NCBI GenBank assembly: GCA_000711775.1
Contig: ARYC01000056.1
Span: 242,961-306,960 of the forward strand
From: Oxytricha trifallax
Taxonomy: Eukaryota > Ciliophora > Spirotrichea > Sporadotrichida > Oxytrichidae
Length of the DNA stretch: 64,000 nucleotides
Reading direction: 5' to 3'
Below are positions 38,062 to 47,814 of this stretch, piece by piece. A program made the position numbers and the translations under genes. Each line of letters starts with the position of its first letter. Within the stretch, counting starts at the first letter, position 1. Below the pieces are notes generated by a model that was not told where the DNA came from, made no database searches, and was given only the letters and a program-made list of their open reading frames with translations.

Positions 38062-38853
38062 TCACATATTAAACTAACCCATAAAGGGGTTTGGATTCTC
38101 TTTCTTCTCCTCTTCTTATGGCTTGCTTGGGCCCATATTTCTTCTCTTTGTGCCAGCTCCTGCATCTATGTTCATTTCTTCTGACTTTTAAACATCTTTA
38201 TAAAGTCTCTTGCTCACTTCATAAATAGTCTATGACTTTCTCTCTCTGTGAACCTTCGCATGCTCTTTCATTAGGAATATACCAGTTCCAGGTTTCCCTA
38301 CCAAGTTATGTGTCAAAGCTTACTAGAGAGGTATGGATGCTTCTTAAGCTCCGTAAGACAGGTCTCGCTTATTAGTATGCCTTGCTTCTTTTAATCTTCA
38401 GGAGAAATAGAGTAGCGTTTCTTGTGAGCTTCTTCAATGATCTCTCTGAGATAGCTCTCTCTTAAAGTGCCAAGAACACCAAAGAAGAAGCTCCTTTCTG
38501 GTAGTTTGTTAGAGAGTTGTTTTTTGGTAGGAAGATAAACTTCCAACTCATCATCTTTCATCGCATCATCGTAAAGATTAGTGACTGAAATCTCAGGGTA
38601 GTTTGGTATTTCTATCAACTTAATTTCATTGTTTTTGAAGGCTTTCTTCTCATCACAAGAGTATCGCTCTTAGAAATGAGATTTTGGTACCTTCCATCGT
38701 TGGAAGGAATAAACGCACTGTAGTATATGATTAAGTATATCTCACATGCTTACTATGCTAAGTGAGGTATCGATAGAGATCTTCCTTGCTTCTAATTCTT
38801 GAGATCATTTCTTAAGCTTCAACCCTCTTCATTGCAGTACTTATAGATTCCAT
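38062..38853 (-). pseudogene. TBE-A small internal ORF (22-kDa type) with 26-nt intron, frameshifted
   Basis: Start ATG 38853 (MESISTAMKRVEAQEMI). Homologous throughout to the intact copy in TBE-B (FLPTMEGTKISFLRAIL, PNYPEISVTNLYDDAM, YLPTKKQLSNKLPERSFFFG). One extra T near 38657 shifts the frame to TGA, so the gene is broken. A 26-nt GT-AG intron at 38298-38323 (GTAAGC ... GGTAG) must be removed to read LKKHPYLS-RKPGTGIFLMKE. It ends GQFNM-TGA at 38064-38062. Function unknown. Confidence 0.8.
38298..38323 (-). other. 26-nt intron in TBE-A small ORF
   Basis: Starts GTAAGC and ends GGTAG on the minus strand; its removal restores the frame. The homologous position in TBE-B (44953-44978) also has a 26-nt GT-AG insert of diverged sequence. 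Confidence 0.75.
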
Positions 38854-39418
38854 CCTTGTTCCTTCTCTTGTTATTGAATTTCAAATTTTAATATATAGAG
38901 TTCTGGATCCTACTGTTAAAAATCTTAGTATTAAATATGGGCATCTTATACGAGGTCAACCTGGTAAGGATACGTGGAGAAAGCTGGCAGAAGCTGTAAC
39001 AAACTTCAGAGATGGAGCTCCATTTTTATCAATTTAGTTCCATTAAATTAGTACTAAATTTGTTTAAATTTGATTAGTATCGGTACTAAATTCGTTTTAA
39101 TTTAATTGGTACCAATTTAATAGTACCAAAACTTAATTAGTACCTAGTTTTAATCCAGCAAGGTTTTAATGGAAAAGTTCCAATCTGGTTTAAAACTTAA
39201 TTGGTACCAGTACCAACCTGAACTTTATCTGAGTAGGTACCAGAATCAAATTATTAAGAGTAAAATTACGAAAATTATACTTATAAACTGAGTATAAATA
39301 TGAAGTCTTAGAGCTTAGATAAAACCATCATTTATGCTGTTGCAACTCCTATATAGTCAAGATATAGCTAAAGAGGTTTTAAGATCTTTATAATAGAAAT
39401 TTAAATTTGAATTTAAAA
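38854..39418. promoter_or_regulatory. TBE-A divergent spacer with GTAC-cored repeats
   Basis: Region between the divergent small ORF and zinc-finger kinase. Short motifs with a GTAC core recur at about 39045-39245 (TTAGTACTAAATTTG, TTGGTACCAATTTAAT, AGTACCAAAACTTAATT, TAGTACC, GGTACCAGTACC), many in inverted pairs. Likely binding sites or a bidirectional promoter. The same block survives in TBE-D at 55605-55770. Confidence 0.6.
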
Positions 39419-40859
39419 ATGGCGGTCAACTTAAATCGTAGAGCAGCACTTTTAGGAGCAGGTCAATCAATGCTCAACTTTGGCTCCACTAAAAAGCCTG
39501 AAATAATTTATGTTGAGAGGGAGGTAGAGCTAAGAGCTCTTGAATTTGAAGCAGAGGTTTTTTCATAGAAGCATTAAACCAGAGGGAGAGTGCAGAGACA
39601 GGGGTTTAAACTTAAATTGATTATGTTGAGGAGCTAAAAGAACAGCAACCAATCGAAAAGATAAAAAATATTAATGTGAAGACTGCTAGAATCATTTCTC
39701 AACTGAACAAAGCTTGAAGAGACACCTTAAAGAGGTACACTCTGGCAAAGCCAAGATATATTTCAAGCATGAAAAGGTAGATGGTAGGTATTAGTGTACG
39801 ACATGCATGAAATCATATACTCACTCAGCTAAAGTTAAAAGGCATATGCAAAAGCATCACCTCAGTGAGTCCTTGATTGAAGATTAAAAGAATAAAAAAC
39901 TAGTGCCAGCTAAAAGAAAATCTAATACCCTTGAGTCATAAAGAGAGCAGCAAGAGAGACTCAAGAGACAGAAGCGATATGAATCGATGAACCAGCCAGC
40001 AGGTAATACAATTTTAGCATGCTTCTAAGCGAAGGCTATGAATACCTGCATTAAATGCAGTTGATCTCAGCACTTGTATTGAAAACTACTTGAATATAAA
40101 CGTGCCTGCAAAAGCAAAGCTCATAGTAGTTGATGAGTATGCATACAAGGTGTATCTTCAGTTACCTTATTAAGAACCAACAGTATTAGAACGAGTTTGC
40201 AAATGAATACATGGTACTTAGAGAGGCCTAAAGAAAAGACTGCAAGAATTTGCTTAAGCTAAATGGTGTTATTTTAAGTTATGGTTTCATCGCATTAAGG
40301 CTAAAGAAATTTGAGATGACTCTGAGAGACTACCTATATCACAATAGATACCCTGATGATTTAAACGATATACTCTCAGATATGATTCAGGGTGTTAAAG
40401 AGTTGCATGAACTTGGATATGTTCATAGAGATTTGAAGCCTGAAAACGTTATGCTAAATCACTGCCCTTTAGAAGTAGTGGTTATCGATTTCAATAGAGC
40501 TTTAAGATAGGAGATAGTCACTTTAGCACAGGCACTTGGTACTCAGGTTACTTCCCAATAAGAGAGAAGTGGACTAATGGTTCTGTCTAATGGGATGTTT
40601 GGGCAGTAACAGCAATAATATTAGAAAATGACATGGAAAGCATGTCTTACTTTGGTACAAAGCATGAAAACAATCAATTAGCTTAGCTTAGAAGCATATA
40701 AAGTAAGAAGATGTCTGCGAAGAAATAAAAAGCATAGTAGAGATGATAATCGTGAGAGCTCCTTCATATCCTAGATAATCCTTAGATGACATACTTGAGC
40801 CACTATAGAGAGCAAAATTCAAAAGATACAACAAAGACAAGCAGATTAAATTTGTTTGA
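39419..40859 (+). pseudogene. TBE-A zinc-finger/kinase gene (57-kDa type), several frameshifts
   Basis: From ATG 39419 (MAVNLNRRAALLGAGQS). The first C2H2 finger (CEDCQNHFSTEQSLKRH) is reached only after frameshifts; the second is CTTCMKSYTHSAKVKRHMQK. A further shift near 40035 leads to IPALNAVDLSTCIENYL and a kinase domain: EYAYKVY (possible ATP Lys), HRDLKPENVML catalytic loop, and VIDFNRALR, where Asn replaces Gly of DFG. Another shift lies near 40545 before WDVWAVTAIILEND. It ends at TGA 40857-40859. Clearly inactive as read. Confidence 0.8.
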
Positions 40860-40996
40860 ATAAGTACTCTAATACTCATTAAATATTCATTAAATTCACA
40901 TAAAAACTGCGTTCTCTATTAACCCCAATAAGACCCCAACTATACCCTACAAATCAAAGCACTTATAAACCTCACTAAGGGGTTTTGGGGTTTTGA

Positions 40997-42089
40997 ATGG
41001 AACAAGATTCAAATGAAAAGGTATTATATTTTTTTCAAATGAAAACTTATGTTATAACTCTGTTTTTTAGAGCTTAAGAAATGTTTTTCTTAATGATTTA
41101 ATATGTGGATCATTTGCAGGAATAGTCAATTTAAATTTAATTAAATATATAGACAATAATTTATTATAATTTTTACAGTTAATGTGTTTATGGGACACCC
41201 TTTAGAGTAATTAAATAGTTGCTTATATTTATGTATAGCTCCATTAAGGTGAGAATGTAGATTGACCATCGAGATAAGCTAGGCCTAAGATAAATCATTA
41301 AAGAGACTTATAAAAATGAAGGAGTAATAATTAAAGCTTGTTAATAAATTTATTTAGGCTCTTGCGTTTTACAAGGGTATGTGCCCTCCTCTATTTACTG
41401 TTCCAATTATTAACTCAATTGTATTTGCTTCTTATGAATTTAGTAAAAGATTAATGGGCGTGCATGCTGGACAAGACTACACTTTTAAATAAAGTTTGAT
41501 ATCTGGAATGTTTGCTGGTTTCGTCAATAGTTTCGTGCTCTCACCTATAGAGCTAGTTAAATGTCGTTTATAAGTATAGAGAGAAGATAAGGCACATGCT
41601 TACTACCGTGGACCATTGCATTGTGTGAAGAGAATTATTAAAGAGGAAGGCTCAAGAGGCTTATACAAGGGACTACTGTCTACTATATCCCGAGAGACAC
41701 CATGCTATGCAGGTCAATTTGGAGGTTATTTTCTTACTAAAAAATCGCTGGCTTGGCTCTAAAAGAAAGATGTTCATGATCTTGGTCATGCATCTTTATT
41801 CATAGCGGGTGGAGTGGGAGGCTTCACTTGCTGGCTTGTCTCATATCCCTAAGATATTATTAAAACTAGACTTCAGGTTGCTAGGAGCCAAGAATTTGCA
41901 AATTATAACAGATATATAAGAGACGGGGGAATGATTGAATGTGCAAAATACATCTATAAGAACGAACATGGATTTATGGGTTTTTGGAGAGGGTTCTCAG
42001 CTTGCAGTGCAAGAGCAGTTTTTGCAAACTCTTTCATGTTTGTGGCTTATGAATATGCTTAGAAAAAAGCAAGAGGGATAATTGAATGA
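40997..42089 (+). CDS. Mitochondrial carrier (SLC25, carnitine/acylcarnitine- or ornithine-like)
   Basis: Inner-membrane metabolite exchanger. Exon 1 (40997-41020) encodes MEQDSNEK and begins at the ATG overlapping TBE-A's right target copy. A GT-AG intron (41021-41070) is followed by SLRNVFLNDLICGSFAGIVN, then VFMGHPLE. After an IES whose junction I could not fix, the sequence reads KVRMQIDHRDKLGLRQIIKE. Repeats 2 and 3 are intact: SPIELVKCRLQVQREDK and SYPQDIIKTRLQVARS, with linkers EEGSRGLYKG and NEHGFMGFWRG. It ends KKARGIIE-TGA (42087-42089). Three PX[DE]XX[KR] repeats of about 100 residues define the family; the substrate is uncertain. Confidence 0.85.
41021..41070 (+). other. 50-nt intron in carrier gene 1
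   Basis: GTATTA at the 5' end and TTTTTTAG at the 3' end. Splicing joins MEQDSNEK to SLRNVFLNDL in frame; read through, the upstream frame meets TGA. Confidence 0.65.
41131..41183. other. IES in carrier gene 1, pointer AAT
   Basis: AAT at 41128-41130 and 41181-41183. Deletion joins GSFAGIVN to VFMGHPLE, giving the first transmembrane helix and signature. Confidence 0.65.
41336..41357. other. 22-bp IES in carrier gene 1, pointer GCT
   Basis: GCT at 41336-41338 and 41358-41360. Deletion joins KNEGVIIK to ALAFYKGMCPP in frame, the usual EG...FYKG segment of carriers. Confidence 0.6.
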
Positions 42090-42288
42090 ATAATTAAGGT
42101 TTATCAAATTCGGAATGAATGCTTTATAATGTATTTTATCAAAGTAACTTAAGACTGTGATATTAATAATAACTAAGATTATATATAAATTTAATATTTT
42201 TAAATAGGTTTAAATAACAAATAAATCTCTACTCTAACACTTTGCATGTGATAATGCTAGATGTTGGAGACAATTTATTTCTGAACTT

Positions 42289-45200
42289 TCAGATAATTGC
42301 GAGATTATCTTTTCCTGATGGATGAGCAGCTCCCATACCTCCTGCAGCTGTAGTATATGTAGCAACTAATTTTTTATTGAAGGCATCTGTGTATGGATCA
42401 TGAATCATAAAATCTTAAGCATTTCTATAAGAATAATCTCTATCGTGAATCATTCAAATTATTAAATTATTGAATATCGTAATCGATACCACTTTGATAG
42501 TGGAATCTCTGTGGTTGCCAGAATTCTTGATCATAGTAGTTTTCGTTATAGTAGTCTACCAAGAATTGAGATAGATAACATATAAGGAACAATCTGAGGA
42601 AGTAAGCTTCACCTCCTGCATAGAATGATCCAAAGTTAGACATCCACTTTGAGTTGCACTCGTACTTTATGATCTTGTTGAAGCAATCAAACATGCCGTT
42701 GTATGGCATTTGACCGTTTGGTAAGGGTCTCATGGTGTGAAGTCTTGTTCTGATCATATCAAAAGGCATACTTACAACAGTTCCAATAGCAACAGCTACG
42801 GCAGTACCCCACAATCTATTAATCCAATGAGGACCAAAGAAGAAGTAGGAGTTCTCCTTGCACCAATCGTAAATGTTGGTCATTGATGAGCAAATAGCTG
42901 CAAGCTTAAAACCGTTTGCACCAGCACCTCTGAAGAGAGCACCTTCTTCAGCTACTTTAGCAAGACCTTAAACTGTATTTGAGTAGTTTCTTCTGGCAGC
43001 TTGTGGATATAACTCATCAACCTGCATTCTATTGTAAACAATATCGATTGGATTTGTCACAACACCAGCAATAAATCCTCCAAGTACTCCTGCTGCTACC
43101 AAAAAGTCTGGACGGGCAACTCTTCTTGGGTCTTTATTCACTTTATCGTAGAAATAACCGAAAGCTGTTACTCTGGCAGTAGTATAACCAACAGTTCTGA
43201 AGAAGAAAGTGTCGAAGCTATATCAATATAAATTAGCCAAATTTATTGCAATTCCTCAATTAAAAAGTTGAGTGAGATTATTGGGTAAGCCAGATTTTTA
43301 TTATACACTTACGCAGAATAGAATTTTCTGAGACCACCACCTGCAGCGTAAATTTCTTCCATAATTTAGAATGGATACCAACCCTTCTGATAACCAAGAC
43401 CAGAGAAAGTCTTACCCTCTTACAGCATTTGAGATCTGATTCTAACCATATCGAGTGGTTAAGTCTAAATTGCAATGAGAATATTATTAATAATGATTTA
43501 ATCATAGCGACCTATGCAAAATCTTTTCAACTTACAGCAGCATGAGTAATGAGAGCGATGACATTCAAAACCCCAAAACCCCTTAGTGAGGTTTATAAGT
43601 GCTTTGATTTGTAGGGAATTTGTTAGGGGTTGGGGTTATTAATAAATGCGAGACAAAAATAGCAAGCTTTTGGGGTCTATTTATGATGAAGATTATATAG
43701 ATTTAGTGTTTAAACTGCGATATGGAGTTGATATATACAGTGAATAAATCAAACCAGTACTAAACTATAAGTCTATTGCGCTACTCATAAAACGAAGTCC
43801 GTCAACTGTTCGTTCCCACTGTCTTATAGCACTATAATTAAAGAAATAGTAGCTAAATTCTTAGCCTAAGAGGTAGTCAAAGTTTCTATAGAAGCATATT
43901 GACTATCTTATTAATGATAAAACTTTGAAGTATTGGGCTCACCTCTCTTTAGACCAACGAGCTACTATGTTTCATCGCCAGTTCCCTGAGTTGAAGATCT
44001 CTGCTTAGTCTATAGCCAACATCTATAAACGAAATGGTATTTCTTACAAAGGTGTTAATCGTATCAAGAGAGTGATTGATTTCACTCTGCCATTTTACAA
44101 CAATAACCTAAATTATATTTATAATTAAATGCAGAGAGCTATTACTAATAATATTAAGTTTATACATGCTGACGAGGCTGTGTTTACCTTCAACACTTTT
44201 ATCTAGAAATCTTGGTATAAGAGGCATAGTAATATAGAAGTATATGACTAGAAAGTCAAGGTATAAACAATGCCAATTCTAGGAGGTATTAGCGAGGATG
44301 CTGGTTTAGAAACTTATGTTATTCATCCTCGCTCTATTAAGACAGAGCAGTATATTAAGTTCTTAGAGCAGCTGAGAGAGAAGTACCCTGAATAAGAGAT
44401 TATACTATTCGTTGATAATCTTTCTGTTCATAAGACTAAAGAAACAAGGAAGAGTTATGAGCAACTAAGAATAACGCCAGTGTTCAACGTACCTTACAGT
44501 CCATAGTTTAATGGAATTGAGTTCTACTGGGGTATATTAAAAGGCCATTACAAGAAACTGCTGCTATACCACTTGATGCATGACCTACCTATCGATACAG
44601 TAGACTTTATTAAAAGGTCAGCGAAGAGAGTAGATAATTTATTGGCTTAAAAGTGTGCGAAAGAAGGGAGAGTGAATGTATATAAATAAGTTTTGTAGTT
44701 AAGTTAATGAATATATAAGTCACATTTAGAATTCTTTAGAGGGAGCTGGCTTCTCTTTCTTTTCTTCTACTTCTTGCTTCCCTCCTCCTAAGTTTCTTCT
44801 CTTGCTGCCAGCTCCAGCATCTATATTCATTTACTCTGGAGGCTTAATATTTGAATAAAGTCTCTTGCTAACTTCATACTTTGTCTGCGACTTTCGCTCT
44901 CTATGAAGCTTGCTCGATTCCTTCATCAAGAAGATGCCAGTACCAGATTTTTCTAAAGAGGTAAGCTACAAATCTTACTTGAAATATAAGGGTGCTTCTG
45001 CAGCTCTGATAGCCAGCTCTCACTTATCTTGATCCCTTGTTTATCCTTATCTTCTGAAGAGATGCTGTACCTTTTCTTATGAGATTCTTGAATAATTTCT
45101 TTCAAGTAATCACCTTTTATTGTTGCAAGTATGCCAAAGAAATAGTTTCTTTCAGGAAGTTTATTTGACAACTGCTTCTTAGTAGGCAGGTACAACGAAA

Positions 45201-47702
45201 CCTCTGGGTCATTCATTGCATCATCATATAAATTAGTCACAGAGATTTCAGGATAGTTTGGAATCTCTGCAAACTTTACATCTTAAGTTTTTAATGCTTT
45301 CTTCTCTTCGCAGAGTATGGCTCTTAAAAATGAAATTTTAGTACCTTCCATCGTTGGGAGGAACAAACCAACTACATAATCAAGATTAGTTACTATGAGT
45401 TCATTACCTTGCTGCACCAGGTAGCGGTGCAAATCCTCCTTGCTTCTAAATCTTTGAATCAATTCTTGTGCTTGCACTCTTTTCATTGCATCATTCATTG
45501 ACTCCATCTTGCTTACAGATCTAAGAAATGATATTCAAATTTAAGTTTATTGATTTCAATTATTTACCTCTGTAAAACTTACTATTAAATATGGGCATCC
45601 TATAGGAGGTCAACCTCTAAGAAGGATATGGAGAAGGTTTAGAGAACTGGTTTCAAACTTGAGAGATTGATATCAATTTCTACTGTTATAGTTCCATATT
45701 TTTAAATTTAAATTGGTACGTACTTAATTAGGAGCAGCTCCTAAAATGCTAGTACTTAATTAGGAGATCATAATGAGACTTAATAGTTAATTAAAGCTAG
45801 TACTTAATTAGGAGCACCCTAATTTTAATCATAAAATCATAAAATACCTCCTAAAGCAGTACGTACTTAATTAGGTGCACCTCCTAAATCGGTACGTACT
45901 ATAATCAACTTATTATTGATAGTAAAAATGGTTACTTTCTCACCCATTTTTAGAGCTGGTTCGTCTCTTAGTGCTCATTTATCTTCGCTAATACTCTAAG
46001 AACTTCCCTTGATACTTGTAGGCTTGCAAAGCTCTCATATAAGCTCTCAGTTATAGAGGCAGTTTTATAATTTTAAATTCAAATTTAAATATGAGCGCTA
46101 ACATTTTAAGAAAAACAACAGCACTTCCATCAAACTAAATGAGACTTACCTTTGGGAGCAATAAAAAGTGTGATAGCTGCGAGATGAACTCTCATAAGGA
46201 ACTACCAGAGCTATCACTTGATGTCTCTGTTATTAAAATTGAAATTAATAATAGAAAATTAATGGCAAACAAGTGTGTGGGAGACAGAGAGGAGGAGAAA
46301 GGTATTAATGAAATTCCTATACAAACTGAAGAAGTTGAAGTCTATTTTTGTGAGTTATGTGAGAGAGATTTTGCTCATAAATCAAGCTGGTACAGACATA
46401 TGAAGGAGCATAGAGAAGCAAAGCCCACTGTATACTTAAAGCATGATAAAATAGATGGAAAGTATGACTGCTTTGAGTGCCATAAGCAATACTCTCATAC
46501 AAGAGACTTAAAGAAGCATCTATTAAAAGCTCACAAGAAAGATATAGAAGTTGAGAATCATGAAGTTGAGCTGAAGCTTCTAAACAAAAGAAAAGCGAGG
46601 GAATATTCTAAGGTCGTAGTACCTGAATAAGCTAGAGAGTTAGAGTATGTTAAGAAGGCACGCAACCAACTGACCTCTGAAATAACAAAAATTATGATCA
46701 AGATTCAATACAAGAAAATACCGGTTCTTGCTTAAATTGACCTAGACACTTCTCTTTAAAGCTACCTTATAATAGAAGACTCTTTGATAAGAAAGTTATT
46801 TATGATCATCAATACGCATACAAGGTGTATCCCTTCAACTATCTCTTAAGTGATGATAAATATCAGATGGAGTTTACAAATGAGTATCAAGTACTCACTT
46901 AAGCTAAGTTTAAAGAGTGTAGTTACTTAATCAAGCTAGATGCTGTTCTTCTTGCCAAGGATCATGTGGCTCTCAGACTCCCACTCTATGAAATGACCCT
47001 CAGAGATTTTATTACTGATCAAAGGAATCATAAGTAGCTTGCTTTGATAGCAACCTAGACCTTACAAGGTATAAAAGAGTTACATAAGTTAGGCTTTGTT
47101 CATAGAGATTTGAAGCCTGAGAATATTATGATAAACTTCTCACCTGTAAGAGTGGCAATTATTGACTTCAACAGAGCATTAAGGGTGGAAGTATCAAGGC
47201 TAGGAAGTGTTATGGGAACTCCAGGCTATTATCCTGAAAGAGAAGACTGGAGAGATGGAGATTATTAATGGGATGTGTGGGCTTTAGCAGCAATAATAAT
47301 AGAGTGCGATATGCCTCGCAACGATTACTACTCTACTAGGTGTGAGAAAGATGCTAAGCAAAGAATCAAGTAATTTATAGACAAAACCAGAGTCTCTCAA
47401 TAATTAAAATAAATGGCAGAATCAATAATATTAAAACCAAACTCTAGATCAGACATAATATTAGAGCAGATAGAGTTGTGGTTAAGTAAGATAAACTTCA
47501 GACCACTCCCACATGATCCTAAAGTGCGTTTTGAGTGATTAAATTAAATAAATTTACTATAAATTTCACATTAAAACCTATTAATAACCCCAACCCCTAA
47601 CAAATTCCCTACAAATCAAAGCACTTATAAACCTCATTAAGGGGTTTTGGGGTTTTGAGTCATATAGTCATTATCATACTAGTTCATCTCTACTGTGTTC
47701 AT
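42289..47702 (-). CDS. Mitochondrial carrier (oxoglutarate/dicarboxylate-type SLC25) split by TBE-B
   Basis: N-terminal MDS lies right of TBE-B: ATG 47702 gives MNTVEMNQYDNDYM (an upstream in-frame ATG at 47759 would add an acidic leader). Left of TBE-B the gene continues VIALITHAA (43565-43536), then a 24-nt intron, VAMI, a 20-bp IES, and LIAIQTQPLDMVRIRSQ. Together these form transmembrane helix 1 and the first signature. A 97-nt intron (43216-43312) follows. Later signatures are NPIDIVYNRMQVDELYPQAA and MPFDMIRTRLHTMRP; NRMQ.D, RRNYS and SMPxD are typical of oxoglutarate/dicarboxylate carriers. After a 25-bp IES the C-terminus is IHDRDYSYRNAQDF ... GKDNLAII-TGA (42291-42289). The join across TBE-B is in frame but inferred. 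Confidence 0.8.
42451..42475. other. 25-bp IES in carrier gene 2, pointer TGAAT
   Basis: TGAAT at 42446-42450 and 42471-42475. Deletion joins QSGIDYDI to HDRDYSYRNAQDF in frame and replaces an AT-rich read-through tail by a sensible C-terminus. Confidence 0.65.
43216..43312 (-). other. 97-nt intron in carrier gene 2
   Basis: GTAAGT at the 5' end, GATATAG at the 3' end on the minus strand. Splicing gives GGLRKFYSA-FDTFFFRTVGY in frame. Confidence 0.7.
43483..43502. other. 20-bp IES in carrier gene 2, pointer AAT
   Basis: AAT at 43480-43482 and 43500-43502. Deletion joins AVAMI to LIAIQTQPLDM in frame, completing helix 1 of the carrier. Confidence 0.6.
43512..43535 (-). other. 24-nt intron in carrier gene 2
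   Basis: GTAAGT ... GCATAG on the minus strand. Removal joins LITHAA to VAMI in frame. Very short for a spliceosomal intron, but both splice sites match the consensus and there is no pointer. Confidence 0.6.
43646..44710 (+). CDS. TBE-B transposase, intact DD34E (42-kDa type)
   Basis: Open from ATG 43646 to TGA 44708-44710 with TAA/TAG as Gln, 354 residues. An N-terminal helix-turn-helix-like segment (SIALLIKRSPSTVRSHCLIA) is followed by the catalytic core: Asp176 in FIHADEAVFTF, Asp257 in LFVDNLSVHKTK and Glu292 in SPQFNGIEFYWG, with 34 residues between the last two as in Tc1/mariner enzymes. TBE transposases are known to act in genome rearrangement during ciliate nuclear development, so an intact copy may still contribute. 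The stop lies 9 bp before the convergent small ORF's stop. Confidence 0.93.
44720..45507 (-). CDS. TBE-B small internal ORF (22-kDa type), 26-nt intron
   Basis: Start ATG 45507 (MESMNDAMKRVQAQELIQRF); exon 1 45507-44979, exon 2 44952-44720, 253 residues after splicing. Conserved blocks with TBE-A: FLPTMEGTKISFLRAIL, IPNYPEISVTNLYDDAM, YLPTKKQLSNKLPER and INIDAGAGSKRRN-like C-terminal sequence (MNIDAGAGSKRRNLGGGKQE). Without the intron the frame ends shortly after YISSKICSLPL. Function unknown; the lysine/arginine-rich tail suggests nucleic-acid contact (inference). Confidence 0.85.
44953..44978 (-). other. 26-nt intron in TBE-B small ORF
   Basis: GTAAGA ... CTTTAG on the minus strand; splicing joins QKHPYIS to KSGTGIFLMKE in frame. 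Same position and same length as in TBE-A, though the sequence inside differs. Confidence 0.8.
45508..46090. promoter_or_regulatory. TBE-B divergent spacer with iterated GTACTTAATTAGGAG motif
   Basis: Between two divergent genes. The motif GTACTTAATTAGG(A/T)G recurs at about 45720, 45751, 45807 and 45870, partly as GTACGTAC-led versions and with inverted CTCCTAA halves (for example AGGAGCAGCTCCT near 45733). This iteron-like array resembles a factor-binding region or bidirectional promoter. The core differs from TBE-A's but shares GTAC. Confidence 0.65.
46091..47538 (+). CDS. TBE-B zinc-finger/kinase gene (57-kDa type), one frame switch
   Basis: ATG 46091 (MSANILRKTTALPSNQMRLT). Two C2H2 fingers: CELCERDFAHKSSWYRHMKEH and CFECHKQYSHTRDLKKHLLKAH (about 46347-46530). 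The frame continues to IPVLAQIDLDTSLQSYL, then the kinase is read one base back from about 46785-46805: YDHQYAYKVYPFNYL (possible ATP Lys), FTNEYQ (C-helix Glu), HRDLKPENIMINF and IIDFNRALR, with Asn for the DFG Gly, then GTPGYYPERE and WDVWALAAIIIE. It ends FRPLPHDPKVRFE-TGA (47536-47538). The same -1 switch occurs in TBE-E, so it may be programmed or ancestral rather than a simple lesion. Confidence 0.8.
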
Positions 47703-47814
47703 TTCACTCTTAAGAGAATCGTCTTCGCTTTAAGAGTTTTCTTGCTCTTGATCAGACATGCCCATCATATCATCTCCGTTGTTTCTTCCACCGTTCTTAT
47801 CTTGCCTTCCCAAT

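Larger units (their letters stand above)
36890..40995 (+). mobile_element. TBE-A, full-length telomere-bearing element transposon (decayed genes)
   Basis: 4106 bp with inverted termini of about 78 bp, each starting with the C4A4 telomere-like repeat (CAAAACCCCAAAACCCC). Target duplication AAT at 36887-36889 and 40996-40998. Gene order is as in the TBE family: transposase (+), small internal ORF (-), zinc-finger kinase (+). All three frames carry lesions. In ciliates these elements are removed from the somatic genome during development. The right AAT overlaps the ATG of a mitochondrial carrier gene. Confidence 0.95.
43566..47657 (+). mobile_element. TBE-B, full-length telomere-bearing element with intact transposase
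   Basis: 4092 bp with C4A4-initiated terminal inverted repeats (left CAAAACCCCAAAACCCCTTA; the right end is its complement). The flanks are ATT (43563-43565) and AGT (47658-47660), both of the ANT class but not identical, implying one later substitution. The same three genes as TBE-A, in the same order. The sequence differs enough from TBE-A at subterminal and spacer regions to be a separate subfamily. Inserted within codons for the first transmembrane helix region of a mitochondrial carrier. Confidence 0.95.
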
